From NCBI GenBank assembly GCA_938074565.1, contig CALJEQ010000028.1, positions 1-36,689 on the forward strand: a DNA stretch of 36,689 bases, given 5' to 3'. The DNA comes from an uncultured Alkaliphilus sp. Lineage in GTDB: Bacteria; Bacillota; Clostridia; Peptostreptococcales; Natronincolaceae. Positions within the stretch are counted from its first letter, which is position 1, and the number at the start of each line of letters is the position of its first letter. Both the position numbers and the translations under genes were made by a program. Below are positions 25,171 to 34,262 of the stretch, piece by piece. A model generated the notes under the pieces. That model searched no databases, was not told the DNA's origin, and was given only the letters and a program-made list of their open reading frames with translations.

Positions 25171-26178
25171 TTAACTATCAAAGTATTTTTTATATTTTTT
25201 TTGTATTTTTGTATTATTAGGAAATTCATCCATCTCAATGAGAGCTTTGGTTTTCTCTATTCCCTCTTTTCCTTTTGAGTCAAACATATACTGCTGACAT
25301 TCTACAAGGGATTGACCGTGTATCATGTCCTTAATAATCATGTCATCTTGATTAATCCCAGAAGTAGAAATTAAATGAGAGTATCCTATAGTTGTATTTG
25401 AATGAGCTGATACCCTTTTAAGATAATAGTTACTTATATTTGATACTATCTGCATAAAATTAAATTCTTTAGTCATTAGTGTATTATAGAATCTCTTTTT
25501 AACTTTATCAGTATTTTTTTCCCACAATATGATATAAAAAATCGCCGTACCGAACCTGATTAAATGCGTTGAAAATGCTCCTTGAACTTTTAGAGAATTA
25601 ATAAATGGATCTATACCAAACGAAACTAAACAAAGACTATTTCCTAATAACTTAGGATCATTAACAATTTGTAGTGGCTTATAGGCATAAAATTGTTCTG
25701 GTAATGGTGTAGTGTTAATATGCATGCCCATAAAAATTGAAAAGTCTATATCTTCTATTCTTCTGTTATAAAGCATATACCCTAAAGCTCTTTGATGCCA
25801 CGATGTATCTCTTTTTTTTGATCTTTCATTATTATATATTATTTTTAATAACCATCTTGAAAGTTGAAAGTACTCTAACGTGGCAGGAAACTCATTATTC
25901 ATAAGATCAACAGATATCTCTTCAGTAAAATTGCTGGATATTAACTCCTTACCATAACTATCTAAAGAGCTTAACAAGGTTTCATTACATTCCTTGCAAA
26001 CATCAGCGATTGTAGCCCCATTATTGTCAATATACTTCTTGTAATCATTAAAAGTAATATATTGTTCTGGATATAGATCAATAATCCCTTTAGGAATAAT
26101 ATGTTCTGCGGTTCTCTTATGTTTGTTGCTATCAAATAATCTTTTACAATATTGACATTGTCCCTTTACTTTTTTCAT
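25171..26178 (-). CDS. HNH endonuclease-like protein
   Basis: The 335-residue protein has an N-terminal HNH zinc-finger nuclease motif: CQYC (Cys8, Cys11), EHIIPKGI (His26), then DVCKECNE (Cys61, Cys64, Asn65). The long C-terminal part (about 80-335) is unfamiliar and probably determines the target. The frame is open to ATG 26190, but GAGGTG sits between that and ATG 26178, so I choose 26178. It is the first gene in the minus-strand cluster HNH, metallopeptidase, TcmP, radical SAM. A DNA-cleaving role in defence or in a mobile element is likely. Confidence 0.75.
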   Translation of the reverse strand: MKKVKGQCQYCKRLFDSNKHKRTAEHIIPKGIIDLYPEQYITFNDYKKYIDNNGATIADVCKECNETLLSSLDSYGKELISSNFTEEISVDLMNNEFPATLEYFQLSRWLLKIIYNNERSKKRDTSWHQRALGYMLYNRRIEDIDFSIFMGMHINTTPLPEQFYAYKPLQIVNDPKLLGNSLCLVSFGIDPFINSLKVQGAFSTHLIRFGTAIFYIILWEKNTDKVKKRFYNTLMTKEFNFMQIVSNISNYYLKRVSAHSNTTIGYSHLISTSGINQDDMIIKDMIHGQSLVECQQYMFDSKGKEGIEKTKALIEMDEFPNNTKIQKKYKKYFDS

Positions 26179-27110
26179 CATGCACCTCATTTATGGTAAA
26201 AATATAGTTAAGAATTTATTGCATTTTTGTTTTATTTTAATTTATTTCTCCACCACCCCACCATTTCCCTCCATATTCCAACAAAATAATTCAAATATTT
26301 TTACATCACTCAGTTAACATTTCCAGCCACTCACCCTACCAGTTACCCCTAGGTTGTAAACTTTACTTAATTATGGGCAAAACAAAAGGATCATTCTGTC
26401 AATACAGAGTTAATCCTTAATAAAAGCAAGAAAAACTAAACGACCAGAACCCAATGGAATATCTGGGTCTAGTAGTTTAATTGATTTTTATTATTTTCAC
26501 TGGCTGCTTGACAGGGGTAGTAGTTGAGTATAGAGTTGATCATTGTTTGCTTAGTAATAACCTAATTAAGTACTAATGCTACTTTATCCAGTCAACAGCT
26601 ACCACTTTATTTGCCAAACAGATCACTCCTAGCGATTTTATTATCTATATAGCAAAGCCTCTAGTTGTAGTATAGGCGGAGATTCTTTGACGGTTCTTTC
26701 CAATGTTAATTGAAGTTCTACATTTTACATCAAATAAATTACCTTCTTTACTATCAAACTAAATAAGATATTTTATCACTTCAAATAACTCTGGAAAGAA
26801 CCTCTTTGACGATTACGAGAATGCTGAAGTAAAGCTTGAATAATATCAAAATAAGGGCAAGTAATATCTCCTTGTGTTCTGATAAAGTGAAATGATACTA
26901 TTCATGAATTCAGAGATAGTTCACAAGAGAAAAATTGTTGTTAAGTGTTAATTTAAGGCCTATGTTAACCTTGAGAAGGGGGGTAATGTGGGTCTTTTGT
27001 TGTGTTTACGTGTATGCATTAATGATGAAAAAATTGTAGATTTTAGGAGGAATTGCGGAGTTAACGTAGAATATATGAATCAAATAAAGACAGGAAAGGA
27101 AGAATTATGT
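26179..27110. other. Long gene-free divergent region with inverted and direct repeats
   Basis: This 930-base region lies between the HNH gene and a divergent membrane gene. GGTTCTTTCCA (26692-26702) and TGGAAAGAACC (26792-26802) are perfect inverted copies. CTTTGACG occurs directly repeated at 26685 and 26804. A short stem AAGGAT...ATCCTT lies at about 26386-26419. I see no promoter with confidence and no gene; degraded coding remnants or a recombination site are possible. Confidence 0.4.
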
Positions 27111-27875
27111 ATGGAGAATATCATTAGTAAATTTACAAGTGGTGGTATCGCCATTGCATTGCTAACATTTTTTGTTAATATCAATCCAATCACATTATTG
27201 ACTGCTAGTGAACTAGAATTAAAATTATCTAAAAAAGAAAAGCGATTCTCCCATAATGCATTTCACTATATCTTCAAAGTTTGTCTTTTATCATTAATAT
27301 CAACAGCTTTTACTCTAATGTTTTTTGAACAGAACATTAATATTTACATTAAGTGGTCATTGCTGGTAGTTAGCAGTTTAGGAACGATAGTTATTATGTA
27401 TTTTATTTTAAGAAAACAACAAAATTTCAATTCTTTGATTAAGGGAAATAAACCTATCAGTGTGGTATTTCTAATATTTATAGCAATTATATATACTGTA
27501 GCTTCAATTATTACAATTCCTTACCTGTTTGCAGATAAAATGAAGCAAATCTCAATTACAACTATGGAAGAACTATTACATACTATAATAGTTTTATTGA
27601 TATTTTATGCGATGATATCAATTTTTTTATATATTCCATTTTATAATATGTACCATTCATCTTTTTATTTTGAAAAACAAAAAAGAAACTTCTATATTAA
27701 AATAGGTGACGTGGAATGGTCTTTGCTTGACCCTATTGATGATAGTAGGTTTTTATTAGGAAATGAAAAATCTCATGAAGTTTGTACTGAATTTATGATT
27801 ATGAACAAAGAAGACCTGTACAAAGAAATAATAAAGGTAAAAAAGAAAGAGGGGGGTTCCCCCACTCCCCAATAA
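27111..27875 (+). CDS. Hypothetical multi-pass membrane protein
   Basis: The 254-residue protein has about five hydrophobic segments (roughly 9-30, 52-72, 80-100, 120-142, 160-182) and a soluble C-terminal tail of about 70 residues with WSLLDPIDDSRFLLGNE. I do not recognise a family. The start is ATG 27111 with AAGGAAG about 9 bases upstream; an upstream extension to 26988 contains poor coding sequence and no better site. The final codons GGSPTPQ are encoded by a G-run/C-run hairpin (27851-27866). It is isolated, beside the HNH/TcmP cluster and facing away from it, so a role in that system is possible but unsupported. Confidence 0.6.
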   Translation: MENIISKFTSGGIAIALLTFFVNINPITLLTASELELKLSKKEKRFSHNAFHYIFKVCLLSLISTAFTLMFFEQNINIYIKWSLLVVSSLGTIVIMYFILRKQQNFNSLIKGNKPISVVFLIFIAIIYTVASIITIPYLFADKMKQISITTMEELLHTIIVLLIFYAMISIFLYIPFYNMYHSSFYFEKQKRNFYIKIGDVEWSLLDPIDDSRFLLGNEKSHEVCTEFMIMNKEDLYKEIIKVKKKEGGSPTPQ

Positions 27876-28217
27876 CCCAAAACAACTATACAACCCATAC
27901 AACCACTACCCTACTTTCATTCCCTATATAGTCTTACGCAACACTCAACATGCCCTTAAGAGGGCAACAAACCCATGTTCCCCCATACAACCTTACCACC
28001 ACTTCTTCATATGAGGGAACATAATTTCAACCATACCAAACCCAGTATTTCCAACTACTCTAACCCCTCGTCAGCACTACCACGCACTCCACATGCCCCG
28101 TATAAAGAAACATATTTTATCCACCACAGTTATTAATATTTATAACGATATTATTTACATATAGCTCCAATTTTTCCCTTAAAAACATCCCTTTCAATTA
28201 ACATACATCATACAATA
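27876..28217. other. C/A-rich, G-poor gene-free tract
   Basis: The plus strand from about 27870 to 28140 is strikingly rich in C and A and poor in G, with recurrent CCC, CAAC, ACCA and TACC runs, unlike the AT-rich neighbourhood. One short stem, GCCCTTAAGAGGGC (about 27951-27964), is visible. I found no gene on either strand. It may be a low-complexity spacer or foreign DNA. Confidence 0.4.
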
Positions 28218-28250
28218 GCAAAAAGAACTCCATAAAAAACCTGGAGTTCC
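28218..28250 (-). terminator. Terminator of the molybdenum hydroxylase operon
   Basis: On the minus strand GGAACTCCA pairs with TGGAGTTC around a short T-rich loop and is followed by TTTTTGC. It lies about 75 bases after the large-subunit stop codon. Confidence 0.75.
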
Positions 28251-28323
28251 CTATATCACACAATATATCAAATCACATAACTTCTTTTTTTCTTTATATC
28301 CTGCATAAACACTAATATACTAC

Positions 28324-30642
28324 TTAATTATTCTTACCTTTCAATGCCTTAATAACCCTTTCAGGCGTTAATGGTAGCTCATTAATCTTCACTCCTGTAG
28401 CATTATAAAAAGCACTTACAATTGCAGGAGCAGCAGGAATCATAGCAGGTTCAGCCATTCCTCTAGCACCAAAAGGCCCATCTTTTTGAGGATTTTCAAC
28501 AAAACTGACCTTCATTTCTGGCATATCATTGGAGGTTGGTATCTTATAATCCATAAAGGAAGGGTTCATAAATTTACCATTCTTCATGATTATCTCTTCA
28601 AACAGGGCAGAACCAATTCCTTGAACAATTGCTCCTTCACTTTGGGCTTTAACAAGGTCTGGATTAATTGCCTTGCCAACATCAAAACAGGAAGCAACTT
28701 GTAGAATTCTAATGTTACCCGTTTCCATGTCTACTTCAAGCTCTACACCATAACAACCATAAGTCCAAAATACCACAGGGTTATCCGCCAAACCAGTATT
28801 CATATCAAAATTTCTAATATTTTCAGGAACAAAAATTCCTCTACCCATTATTGGTCCATGCACACCAGAACCGTCTGGCATATTTAGCCCTAAAGCTAAT
28901 TCTTTAATTGGTATCTTTTTATCGGGATAAATAGTGGACATTATACATTCATCCTCCAGCTTTAAATCCCTTGGGAAAATCCCCAGTTTGATACTTGCCA
29001 GTTGAACTAACTGCTGTTTTATATCTTCACAAGCCTTAATGATGGCATTTCCAACAGAATAGGTTATACGACTTGCCACCGTCTGCCACTCATAGGGGTT
29101 ATGGGCTGTATCCCCTGTATTAATGGTAAACTTTTCTGGTGGGATAGAAAGTATTTCAGCAGCTATTTGAATTAGAGCAGTGTCCGACCCTTGCCCTATA
29201 TCCTGTGCGCTAACGGATAAATAAGCTGTACCATCTTCATTAATGCGAATAAGAGCAGATGAAGCTGCATTATTAGGCATAGATGGGGCCTTCATTCCAC
29301 AGGCAAAGCCTTTCGCCCTTACTTTATAAGGTTCTTTAGGTTGTTCTGATGGAGTGTAATAGTCTATATCCTTTATTACTTTGTCCATGCACTCCAATAA
29401 ACCACAGGCATCGTCTACTACTGCATTGGTGGCTGTTCTTCCTCCAGGTTTTTGGGCATTAATTCTTCTTAATTCTATCGGGTCAATACCAAGTTTTTCT
29501 GCGATATAGTCCATATTTTGTTCTATTCCAAAGTGTATTTCAGACATTCCAAAACCCCTATAAGGCCCACCAACAGGATTGTTTGTATAAACGGCATAGG
29601 AGTCGCAATGAATATTAGCCACATCATAAGGGCCTACAGCGCCAAAGCCCGCTGACTTAGCGATGTTTACCCCATATTCAGTATAAGCCCCACCATCCCA
29701 AGCAAATTGATTTTTAACTGCTATTATTCTTCCATCCTTCATAACACCTGTTTTAAATTTAGAATGCATTGCCTGTCTAACATAAGAGTTGTTAAATTCA
29801 TCTTCCCTTGAATATGTCAATTTAACGGGTTTTCCTTTTGTTTTCATTGCTAGGGGTATAATAATTCCTTCTAATGTGGTTCCTGCCTTAGCTCCAAAAC
29901 CACCCCCCACCGAGGGTGAAATTACCCTTAATTTATGGGCAGGTACTTCAAAGGCATCTGTTAAGGCTGCTCGAACTGCATAAGGGGACTGACAACTTGC
30001 CCATACGGTGATTATTCCCTCTCGGTCTATTTGGGCTATAGCCACATGGTTTTCTATAGGGCAATGTTGTATATGGGGTACGTAAAAATCGCTTTCAAAT
30101 ACCAAATCTGAATCTTCAAAGGCTTTATCTACATCACCTTTTCTTAACTTAAAATGTTCGCTAATGTTGGTACCTGGCATTGTATGGAAAATAGGAATAT
30201 GTTTATAATCCCCTAAGTCTGGATGTACCAATGGAGAATCTTCTTTCATGGCATCTAAAACGTTTTCAACAACGGGAAGTTCTTCGTATTCGACTTCAAT
30301 AAGTTTAACTGCTTCCCTTGCAATTTCCTCTGTAACAGCCGCCACTGCCGCTACAGCTTCTCCACAGTACCTCACTTTATCTACAGCCATGAAGGTTTTA
30401 TCCGCCAAATATAGCCCTACTCTTTTAGGAAAGTCTTTACCTGTTGTAACAGCTTTAACACCTGTTAATGCATCTGCTTTACTTGTATCAATCTTAATAA
30501 TTTTAGCATGGGGATAAATACTTCTTTTTACAGCAGCATACAACATACCAGGCATTTTTATGTCATCAACATACTTTAGGTCGCCAGTTACTTTCTTTGT
30601 TCCGTCTACTCTTGTTATACTTTTGCCAACATATTTCACCAT
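28324..30642 (-). CDS. Molybdenum hydroxylase large (Mo-binding) subunit, xanthine dehydrogenase family
   Basis: The 772-residue catalytic subunit hydroxylates an aromatic heterocycle or aldehyde using water. An N-terminal a/b-hammerhead domain (about 1-130, with GKSITRVDGTKKVTGDLKYV) precedes the molybdopterin-binding domains. Seen motifs are GGGFGAKAG (about 243-251), GPYRGFGMSE (about 359-368), QDIGQGSDT (about 485) and GARGMAEPAMIPAAPA, where Glu731 is the catalytic base equivalent. Length is typical. It is third in the operon after the FAD and 2Fe-2S subunits, with 11 bases to the latter. No XdhC-like or molybdenum cofactor maturation genes are in the window. The substrate cannot be read from sequence; purine, nicotinate or an aldehyde are options. 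Confidence 0.88.
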   Translation of the reverse strand: MVKYVGKSITRVDGTKKVTGDLKYVDDIKMPGMLYAAVKRSIYPHAKIIKIDTSKADALTGVKAVTTGKDFPKRVGLYLADKTFMAVDKVRYCGEAVAAVAAVTEEIAREAVKLIEVEYEELPVVENVLDAMKEDSPLVHPDLGDYKHIPIFHTMPGTNISEHFKLRKGDVDKAFEDSDLVFESDFYVPHIQHCPIENHVAIAQIDREGIITVWASCQSPYAVRAALTDAFEVPAHKLRVISPSVGGGFGAKAGTTLEGIIIPLAMKTKGKPVKLTYSREDEFNNSYVRQAMHSKFKTGVMKDGRIIAVKNQFAWDGGAYTEYGVNIAKSAGFGAVGPYDVANIHCDSYAVYTNNPVGGPYRGFGMSEIHFGIEQNMDYIAEKLGIDPIELRRINAQKPGGRTATNAVVDDACGLLECMDKVIKDIDYYTPSEQPKEPYKVRAKGFACGMKAPSMPNNAASSALIRINEDGTAYLSVSAQDIGQGSDTALIQIAAEILSIPPEKFTINTGDTAHNPYEWQTVASRITYSVGNAIIKACEDIKQQLVQLASIKLGIFPRDLKLEDECIMSTIYPDKKIPIKELALGLNMPDGSGVHGPIMGRGIFVPENIRNFDMNTGLADNPVVFWTYGCYGVELEVDMETGNIRILQVASCFDVGKAINPDLVKAQSEGAIVQGIGSALFEEIIMKNGKFMNPSFMDYKIPTSNDMPEMKVSFVENPQKDGPFGARGMAEPAMIPAAPAIVSAFYNATGVKINELPLTPERVIKALKGKNN

Positions 30643-30653
30643 TAGCCCCCCTC

Positions 30654-31124
30654 TCAGTTTTTATTGTTTTCTACAACCTCCATAATTGCTTCTATTATCC
30701 TCTTGTATCCCGTACATCTACATAAATTACCACTCATTGCCACCTTTACTTCATCAACAGTAGGTGTGGGATTTTCCTTTAATAACCCTTTTGCTGTCAT
30801 AATCATACCAGGGGTACAATAGCCACATTGTAATGCCCCATTTGTTATGAATGTTTTTTGAAGTTCATCTAATTTTTCTCCATCCGATAAGCCTTCTATT
30901 GTAACAATTTCTTTTCCGTCTGCTTCCACCGCCAACATTAAGCAGGAATTAACTGGTTTACCATTAACCAAGATTGTACAAGCCCCACATTCCCCTTGCC
31001 CACAACCTTCCTTTGCACCAGTGAGATCAAAGTCTTCCCTCAACATTTTTAAAAGTGTTTTATTTGCTTCAACTTCATGTTGAACTTTTTCGTTATTCAG
31101 TGTAAAAATAATTTGATATTTCAA
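30654..31124 (-). CDS. Molybdenum hydroxylase 2Fe-2S subunit
   Basis: The 156-residue electron-transfer subunit has two [2Fe-2S] clusters. The N-terminal plant-ferredoxin domain has Cys41, 46, 49 and 61 (EGCGQGECGACTILVNG). The C-terminal helical domain has CGYCTPGMIMTAKGLL and GNLCRCTGYKRI. I choose TTG 31124, because GGAGGTG lies 6 bases before it; the frame is open to a TTG at 31139 that immediately follows the preceding stop codon and overlaps this site. Electrons from the Mo centre pass through this subunit to FAD. Confidence 0.92.
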   Translation of the reverse strand: MKYQIIFTLNNEKVQHEVEANKTLLKMLREDFDLTGAKEGCGQGECGACTILVNGKPVNSCLMLAVEADGKEIVTIEGLSDGEKLDELQKTFITNGALQCGYCTPGMIMTAKGLLKENPTPTVDEVKVAMSGNLCRCTGYKRIIEAIMEVVENNKN

Positions 31125-31139
31125 GGGTTGCACCTCCAA

Positions 31140-31979
31140 TTAGTATCTTAATTCTTCCAAACTCCTGCGAACCAAAACCTCCACCATATGAAGACGATAT
31201 TCTTTACTCCCTCTAACATCATCTATTGGAGTGGCATCTTCCACAGCCAATTTAGCAATCTGATGAACAACTTCATCAGTTAGATCCTTTCCTTTAGCAA
31301 ACCCTTCTGCTTTTTTAGCTCTAATGGGGGTTGGTGCAACTGCCCCTAATGCTATTCTTATCTCATCATTGTTAATTCTAACAACGGTTGTACATACTGT
31401 AGATAAATCTACATCTTTTCTTCGGGAAGCTTTCTTAAAGACCCCCTTCATAGATGTATAGGATGGTACTCTAATGGCTATAACAATTTCTCCTGTTTTA
31501 AGACTTGTTTTCCTTACCCCAACAAAAAAATCATGTATAGATATTTTTTTATTACCTTCTGGCGAATAAACCAATAGATTTGCATCCAATGCCAACAATG
31601 GTGTTGCTGTATCCGCCAATGGTGAGGCATTACAGTTATTTCCCACCATAGTGGCTAGATTTCTTATTTGACCAGAGCCTACAACTTCAGCAGAATCGGC
31701 TATAACTGGAAAATGTTTTACCACTGCCTCATTATGGGCCATATCACTTAATGAAACACATGCTCCAACAGTCAGCCCTTCCTTTTCGTTATAATTGATA
31801 TGATGTAGTTCTTCAATTCCTTTAATATCCACAACTGCTTCTGGGTTTAATAGATCTTCCCTTATTCTAACTACTAAATCAGTTCCTCCATTTAAAATAT
31901 GTGCATTTTCACCATACTTCCTTAGTATTTCACTGGCTTCAGTTAGTGTACTTGGTTTAAAATAATTAAATTTATTCAT
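31140..31979 (-). CDS. Molybdenum hydroxylase FAD-binding subunit
   Basis: The 279-residue subunit has a PCMH-type FAD-binding domain (about 1-170: HILNGGTDLVVRIRE, SGQIRNLATMVGNNCNASPLAD) and a CO dehydrogenase flavoprotein C-terminal domain (about 175-275, ending RRSLEEL). ATG 31979 has GGGGGTGAT upstream. It is the first gene of the three-subunit operon, and its stop codon lies directly before the next gene. The FAD passes electrons to NAD+ or ferredoxin. Confidence 0.92.
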   Translation of the reverse strand: MNKFNYFKPSTLTEASEILRKYGENAHILNGGTDLVVRIREDLLNPEAVVDIKGIEELHHINYNEKEGLTVGACVSLSDMAHNEAVVKHFPVIADSAEVVGSGQIRNLATMVGNNCNASPLADTATPLLALDANLLVYSPEGNKKISIHDFFVGVRKTSLKTGEIVIAIRVPSYTSMKGVFKKASRRKDVDLSTVCTTVVRINNDEIRIALGAVAPTPIRAKKAEGFAKGKDLTDEVVHQIAKLAVEDATPIDDVRGSKEYRLHMVEVLVRRSLEELRY

Positions 31980-32771
31980 CTTATCACCCCCGCATTGTAT
32001 TCAATATTACAAGTTTTTTAACACTACAAAATCTTCCTAATATTTATTTAAAATAAAGTATATTGTTTACAGAACTAAGTTATTATTAAACATAGTTGGT
32101 AATTTTTGAAACTATCATTAACTGTATAATTTCTATAAATTTCTGAAAATTCTTTTGTGTATACTAACAATCTTTTTTATTTATATAGTAGATTTTTTGT
32201 TGTTTTTTACCAAATAGTTTTTAGACGTACCCTTATTCTTAAAGATATAATAAATTGTATTTATGAGGATAGAATTTATAAAAAAAATACCTATTATTCT
32301 AAACTAGGTATCTTTTCGATTATCATATATATTAATTTTATAATTATCTATTAATTAACTGGTCTAATAGTCCACGTCAAAACATCCCATTAGCCATAAA
32401 GATTTTTTATCTTCTTTTATAAAGTTTAAATCAATCAATTCCATTATACCAAACTCAATATTTACACTATTGGTTTTATTATATTTTACTAACCATTAGT
32501 ATAACTGTCTACTGGTGTTTATTTCTTTATGGGTGATATTTATATATAAAAACTATTTTTTTAACTGTATATATGTTGTTATCATGATTATTTTTATTTA
32601 TTTAGGAAATAATCTAGTATTGTAACTATTATATTTGACTAATTTTTATGAGAAACAATTTTGACTATTTCATCTATTTATTTTACATCATGTTTTTGTG
32701 TAAATTTTTTTCTAGATATGATATGATAAAAATTAAGAGGATATATTACATATTATAGGAGGTTGATTAAT
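31980..32771. other. Long AT-rich divergent intergenic region
   Basis: This 790-base region lies between the divergent molybdenum hydroxylase operon and the aminotransferase gene. Composition is very AT-rich. A 65-codon frame (32157-32354) lacks a good start and ribosome binding site and is not credible. TTGACT at 32661 and a repeated TATGAT (32717, 32722) suggest promoter parts for the aminotransferase, but no pair with good spacing is certain. No riboswitch was recognised. Confidence 0.4.
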
Positions 32772-33968
32772 ATGAATTTTTCAAAAAGAATTACTTCTAT
32801 GCAAGAATCTCCAATTAGAAAGTTAGTTCCTTACGCTCAAGGTGCAAAGGCGCAAGGAAAGAAAGTCTATCATTTAAATATCGGACAACCAGATATTGAA
32901 ACACCTGAATCATTTATGAGTTCTATTCGTAATTTTGATGAAAAGGTTCTAGCTTATTCTTTATCTCAAGGTATGCCTGAATTAATTGAAGAGATTATCA
33001 AATATTATAAAAAATATGATATGCACTATGAAAATGATGAAATACTAATTACAAATGGTGGTTCAGAGGCTCTTCTCTTCGCTATTATTGCAGTTGCAGA
33101 TGCAGGAGATGAAGTTTTAGTACCAGAACCCTTCTATACCAACTATAACGGATTTAGTTCTGCTGTTGATGTAAAGGTTTGCCCAATTACGTGTAAAGCA
33201 GAAGAAGGTTTCCACTTACCTTCCCGTGAATTGATTGAAGAATCTATTAATCCTCGTACAAAAGCTATTATTTTATCTAACCCAGGTAATCCTACTGGTG
33301 TTGTTTATACAAAAGAAGAAATTTTACTTTTAGCAGGTCTTGCTAAAGAGTATGACTTGTTTATTATTGCAGACGAAGTTTACAGAGAGTTTGTTTATGA
33401 TGGATTAGAATATACTAGTTTTGGTAACGTTGATGGTATTCAAGATCGTGTTATTATTGTAGATAGTGTTTCTAAGCGTTATAGTGCATGTGGTGCTAGA
33501 ATTGGCTCCCTTGCAAGTAAAAATAAAGACTTAATAAAACAAATTCTTAAACTTTGTCAAGGAAGACTTTGTGTTCCTACATTAGAGCAAATTGGTTCTG
33601 TTGAACTATACAAGACTCCAGAAAATTACTTTGATGCTGTTAATAAAGAATATGAAAAAAGAAGAAATATTGTTTTTGAAGGTCTTAATGCTATTCCAGG
33701 TGTATTCTGTAAAAAACCAACCGGTGCATTCTATGTAGTAGCAAAGTTCCCTGTTGACTGTGCTGAAAAATTTGCTATTTGGTTGTTGAAGGAATTTGAT
33801 GTAAATGGGGAAACTGTAATGTTAGCCCCAGCTGAAGGTTTTTATGCCACCACTGGTTTAGGTAGAGATGAAGCAAGGATAGCTTACATCCTAAATGAAG
33901 ATGATTTAAAAGCTTCTATGGATATTTTAAAAGAAGCTGTAGCTAATTATCCTGGAAGAACAATATAA
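32772..33968 (+). CDS. PLP-dependent class I/II aminotransferase
   Basis: It transfers an amino group between an amino acid and a 2-oxo acid in the cytoplasm. The 398-residue protein has the fold-type I motifs: LNIGQPDIETPE near the start, NGGSEALLFA, LSNPGNPTGVVY, IADEVYREF and the PLP-binding lysine in DSVSKRYSACGARIG (about 236). It belongs to the aspartate/aromatic aminotransferase group, but the amino acid specificity is unclear. I choose ATG 32772, because AGGAGG (32757-32762) lies 9 bases upstream; the in-frame TTG at 32763 abuts that site. It is a single gene with its own terminator. Confidence 0.9.
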   Translation: MNFSKRITSMQESPIRKLVPYAQGAKAQGKKVYHLNIGQPDIETPESFMSSIRNFDEKVLAYSLSQGMPELIEEIIKYYKKYDMHYENDEILITNGGSEALLFAIIAVADAGDEVLVPEPFYTNYNGFSSAVDVKVCPITCKAEEGFHLPSRELIEESINPRTKAIILSNPGNPTGVVYTKEEILLLAGLAKEYDLFIIADEVYREFVYDGLEYTSFGNVDGIQDRVIIVDSVSKRYSACGARIGSLASKNKDLIKQILKLCQGRLCVPTLEQIGSVELYKTPENYFDAVNKEYEKRRNIVFEGLNAIPGVFCKKPTGAFYVVAKFPVDCAEKFAIWLLKEFDVNGETVMLAPAEGFYATTGLGRDEARIAYILNEDDLKASMDILKEAVANYPGRTI

Positions 33969-33993
33969 TAAAAAATATATTAAGATTATGATT

Positions 33994-34026
33994 AAAAGAA
34001 GCCTATTTTTTATGGCTTCTTTTTTT
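33994..34026 (+). terminator. Terminator of the aminotransferase gene
   Basis: AGAAGCC (33997-34003) and GGCTTCT (34014-34020) flank a 10-base loop and are followed by seven T, 26 bases after the stop codon. Confidence 0.85.
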
Positions 34027-34089
34027 ATACACTAAAATTGATAAGTTACCAAATCAGTTACCATAAGTGATATTTTTCAGTTAACCCCA

Positions 34090-34118
34090 TTGACATAACG
34101 TGAATATTAGTTTAATAT
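34090..34118 (+). promoter_or_regulatory. Consensus promoter of the peptide-signalling pair
   Basis: TTGACA (34090-34095), exactly 17 bases, TAATAT (34113-34118). It lies about 145 bases before the regulator start, giving a long leader that holds two palindromes. Confidence 0.75.
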
Positions 34119-34123
34119 ATAAG

Positions 34124-34137
34124 TAGTAAATTTACTA
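34124..34137. promoter_or_regulatory. 14-bp palindrome at the transcription start, candidate operator
   Basis: TAGTAAATTTACTA is a perfect inverted repeat beginning 6 bases after the -10 element, so a bound protein would block initiation. Autoregulation by the downstream TPR regulator is a natural hypothesis. Confidence 0.5.
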
Positions 34138-34159
34138 TTTGTGATTATGCTTCAGATAA

Positions 34160-34180
34160 AACACTGTAGTTTACAGTTTT
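34160..34180. promoter_or_regulatory. Second inverted repeat in the leader
   Basis: ACTGTA, GTT, TACAGT (34163-34177) with partly symmetric A/T flanks. It differs in sequence from the first palindrome. It could be another operator half or an RNA hairpin. Confidence 0.4.
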
Positions 34181-34262
34181 ATATCTATTAAATTTATTCT
34201 TTAAACCTAAATTATTTAATTACCTAAAGTGAATATTTTTGTTTAATTTGTGGGGTGATATT

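Noticed and set aside
25053..25238. 61-codon minus-strand frame after the HNH gene
   Set aside because: It overlaps the HNH coding end in another frame, has no ribosome binding site and shows low-complexity AT-rich content.
32157..32354. 65-codon plus-strand frame upstream of the aminotransferase
   Set aside because: GTG-type start without a ribosome binding site, composition of random AT-rich DNA and no recognisable pattern.
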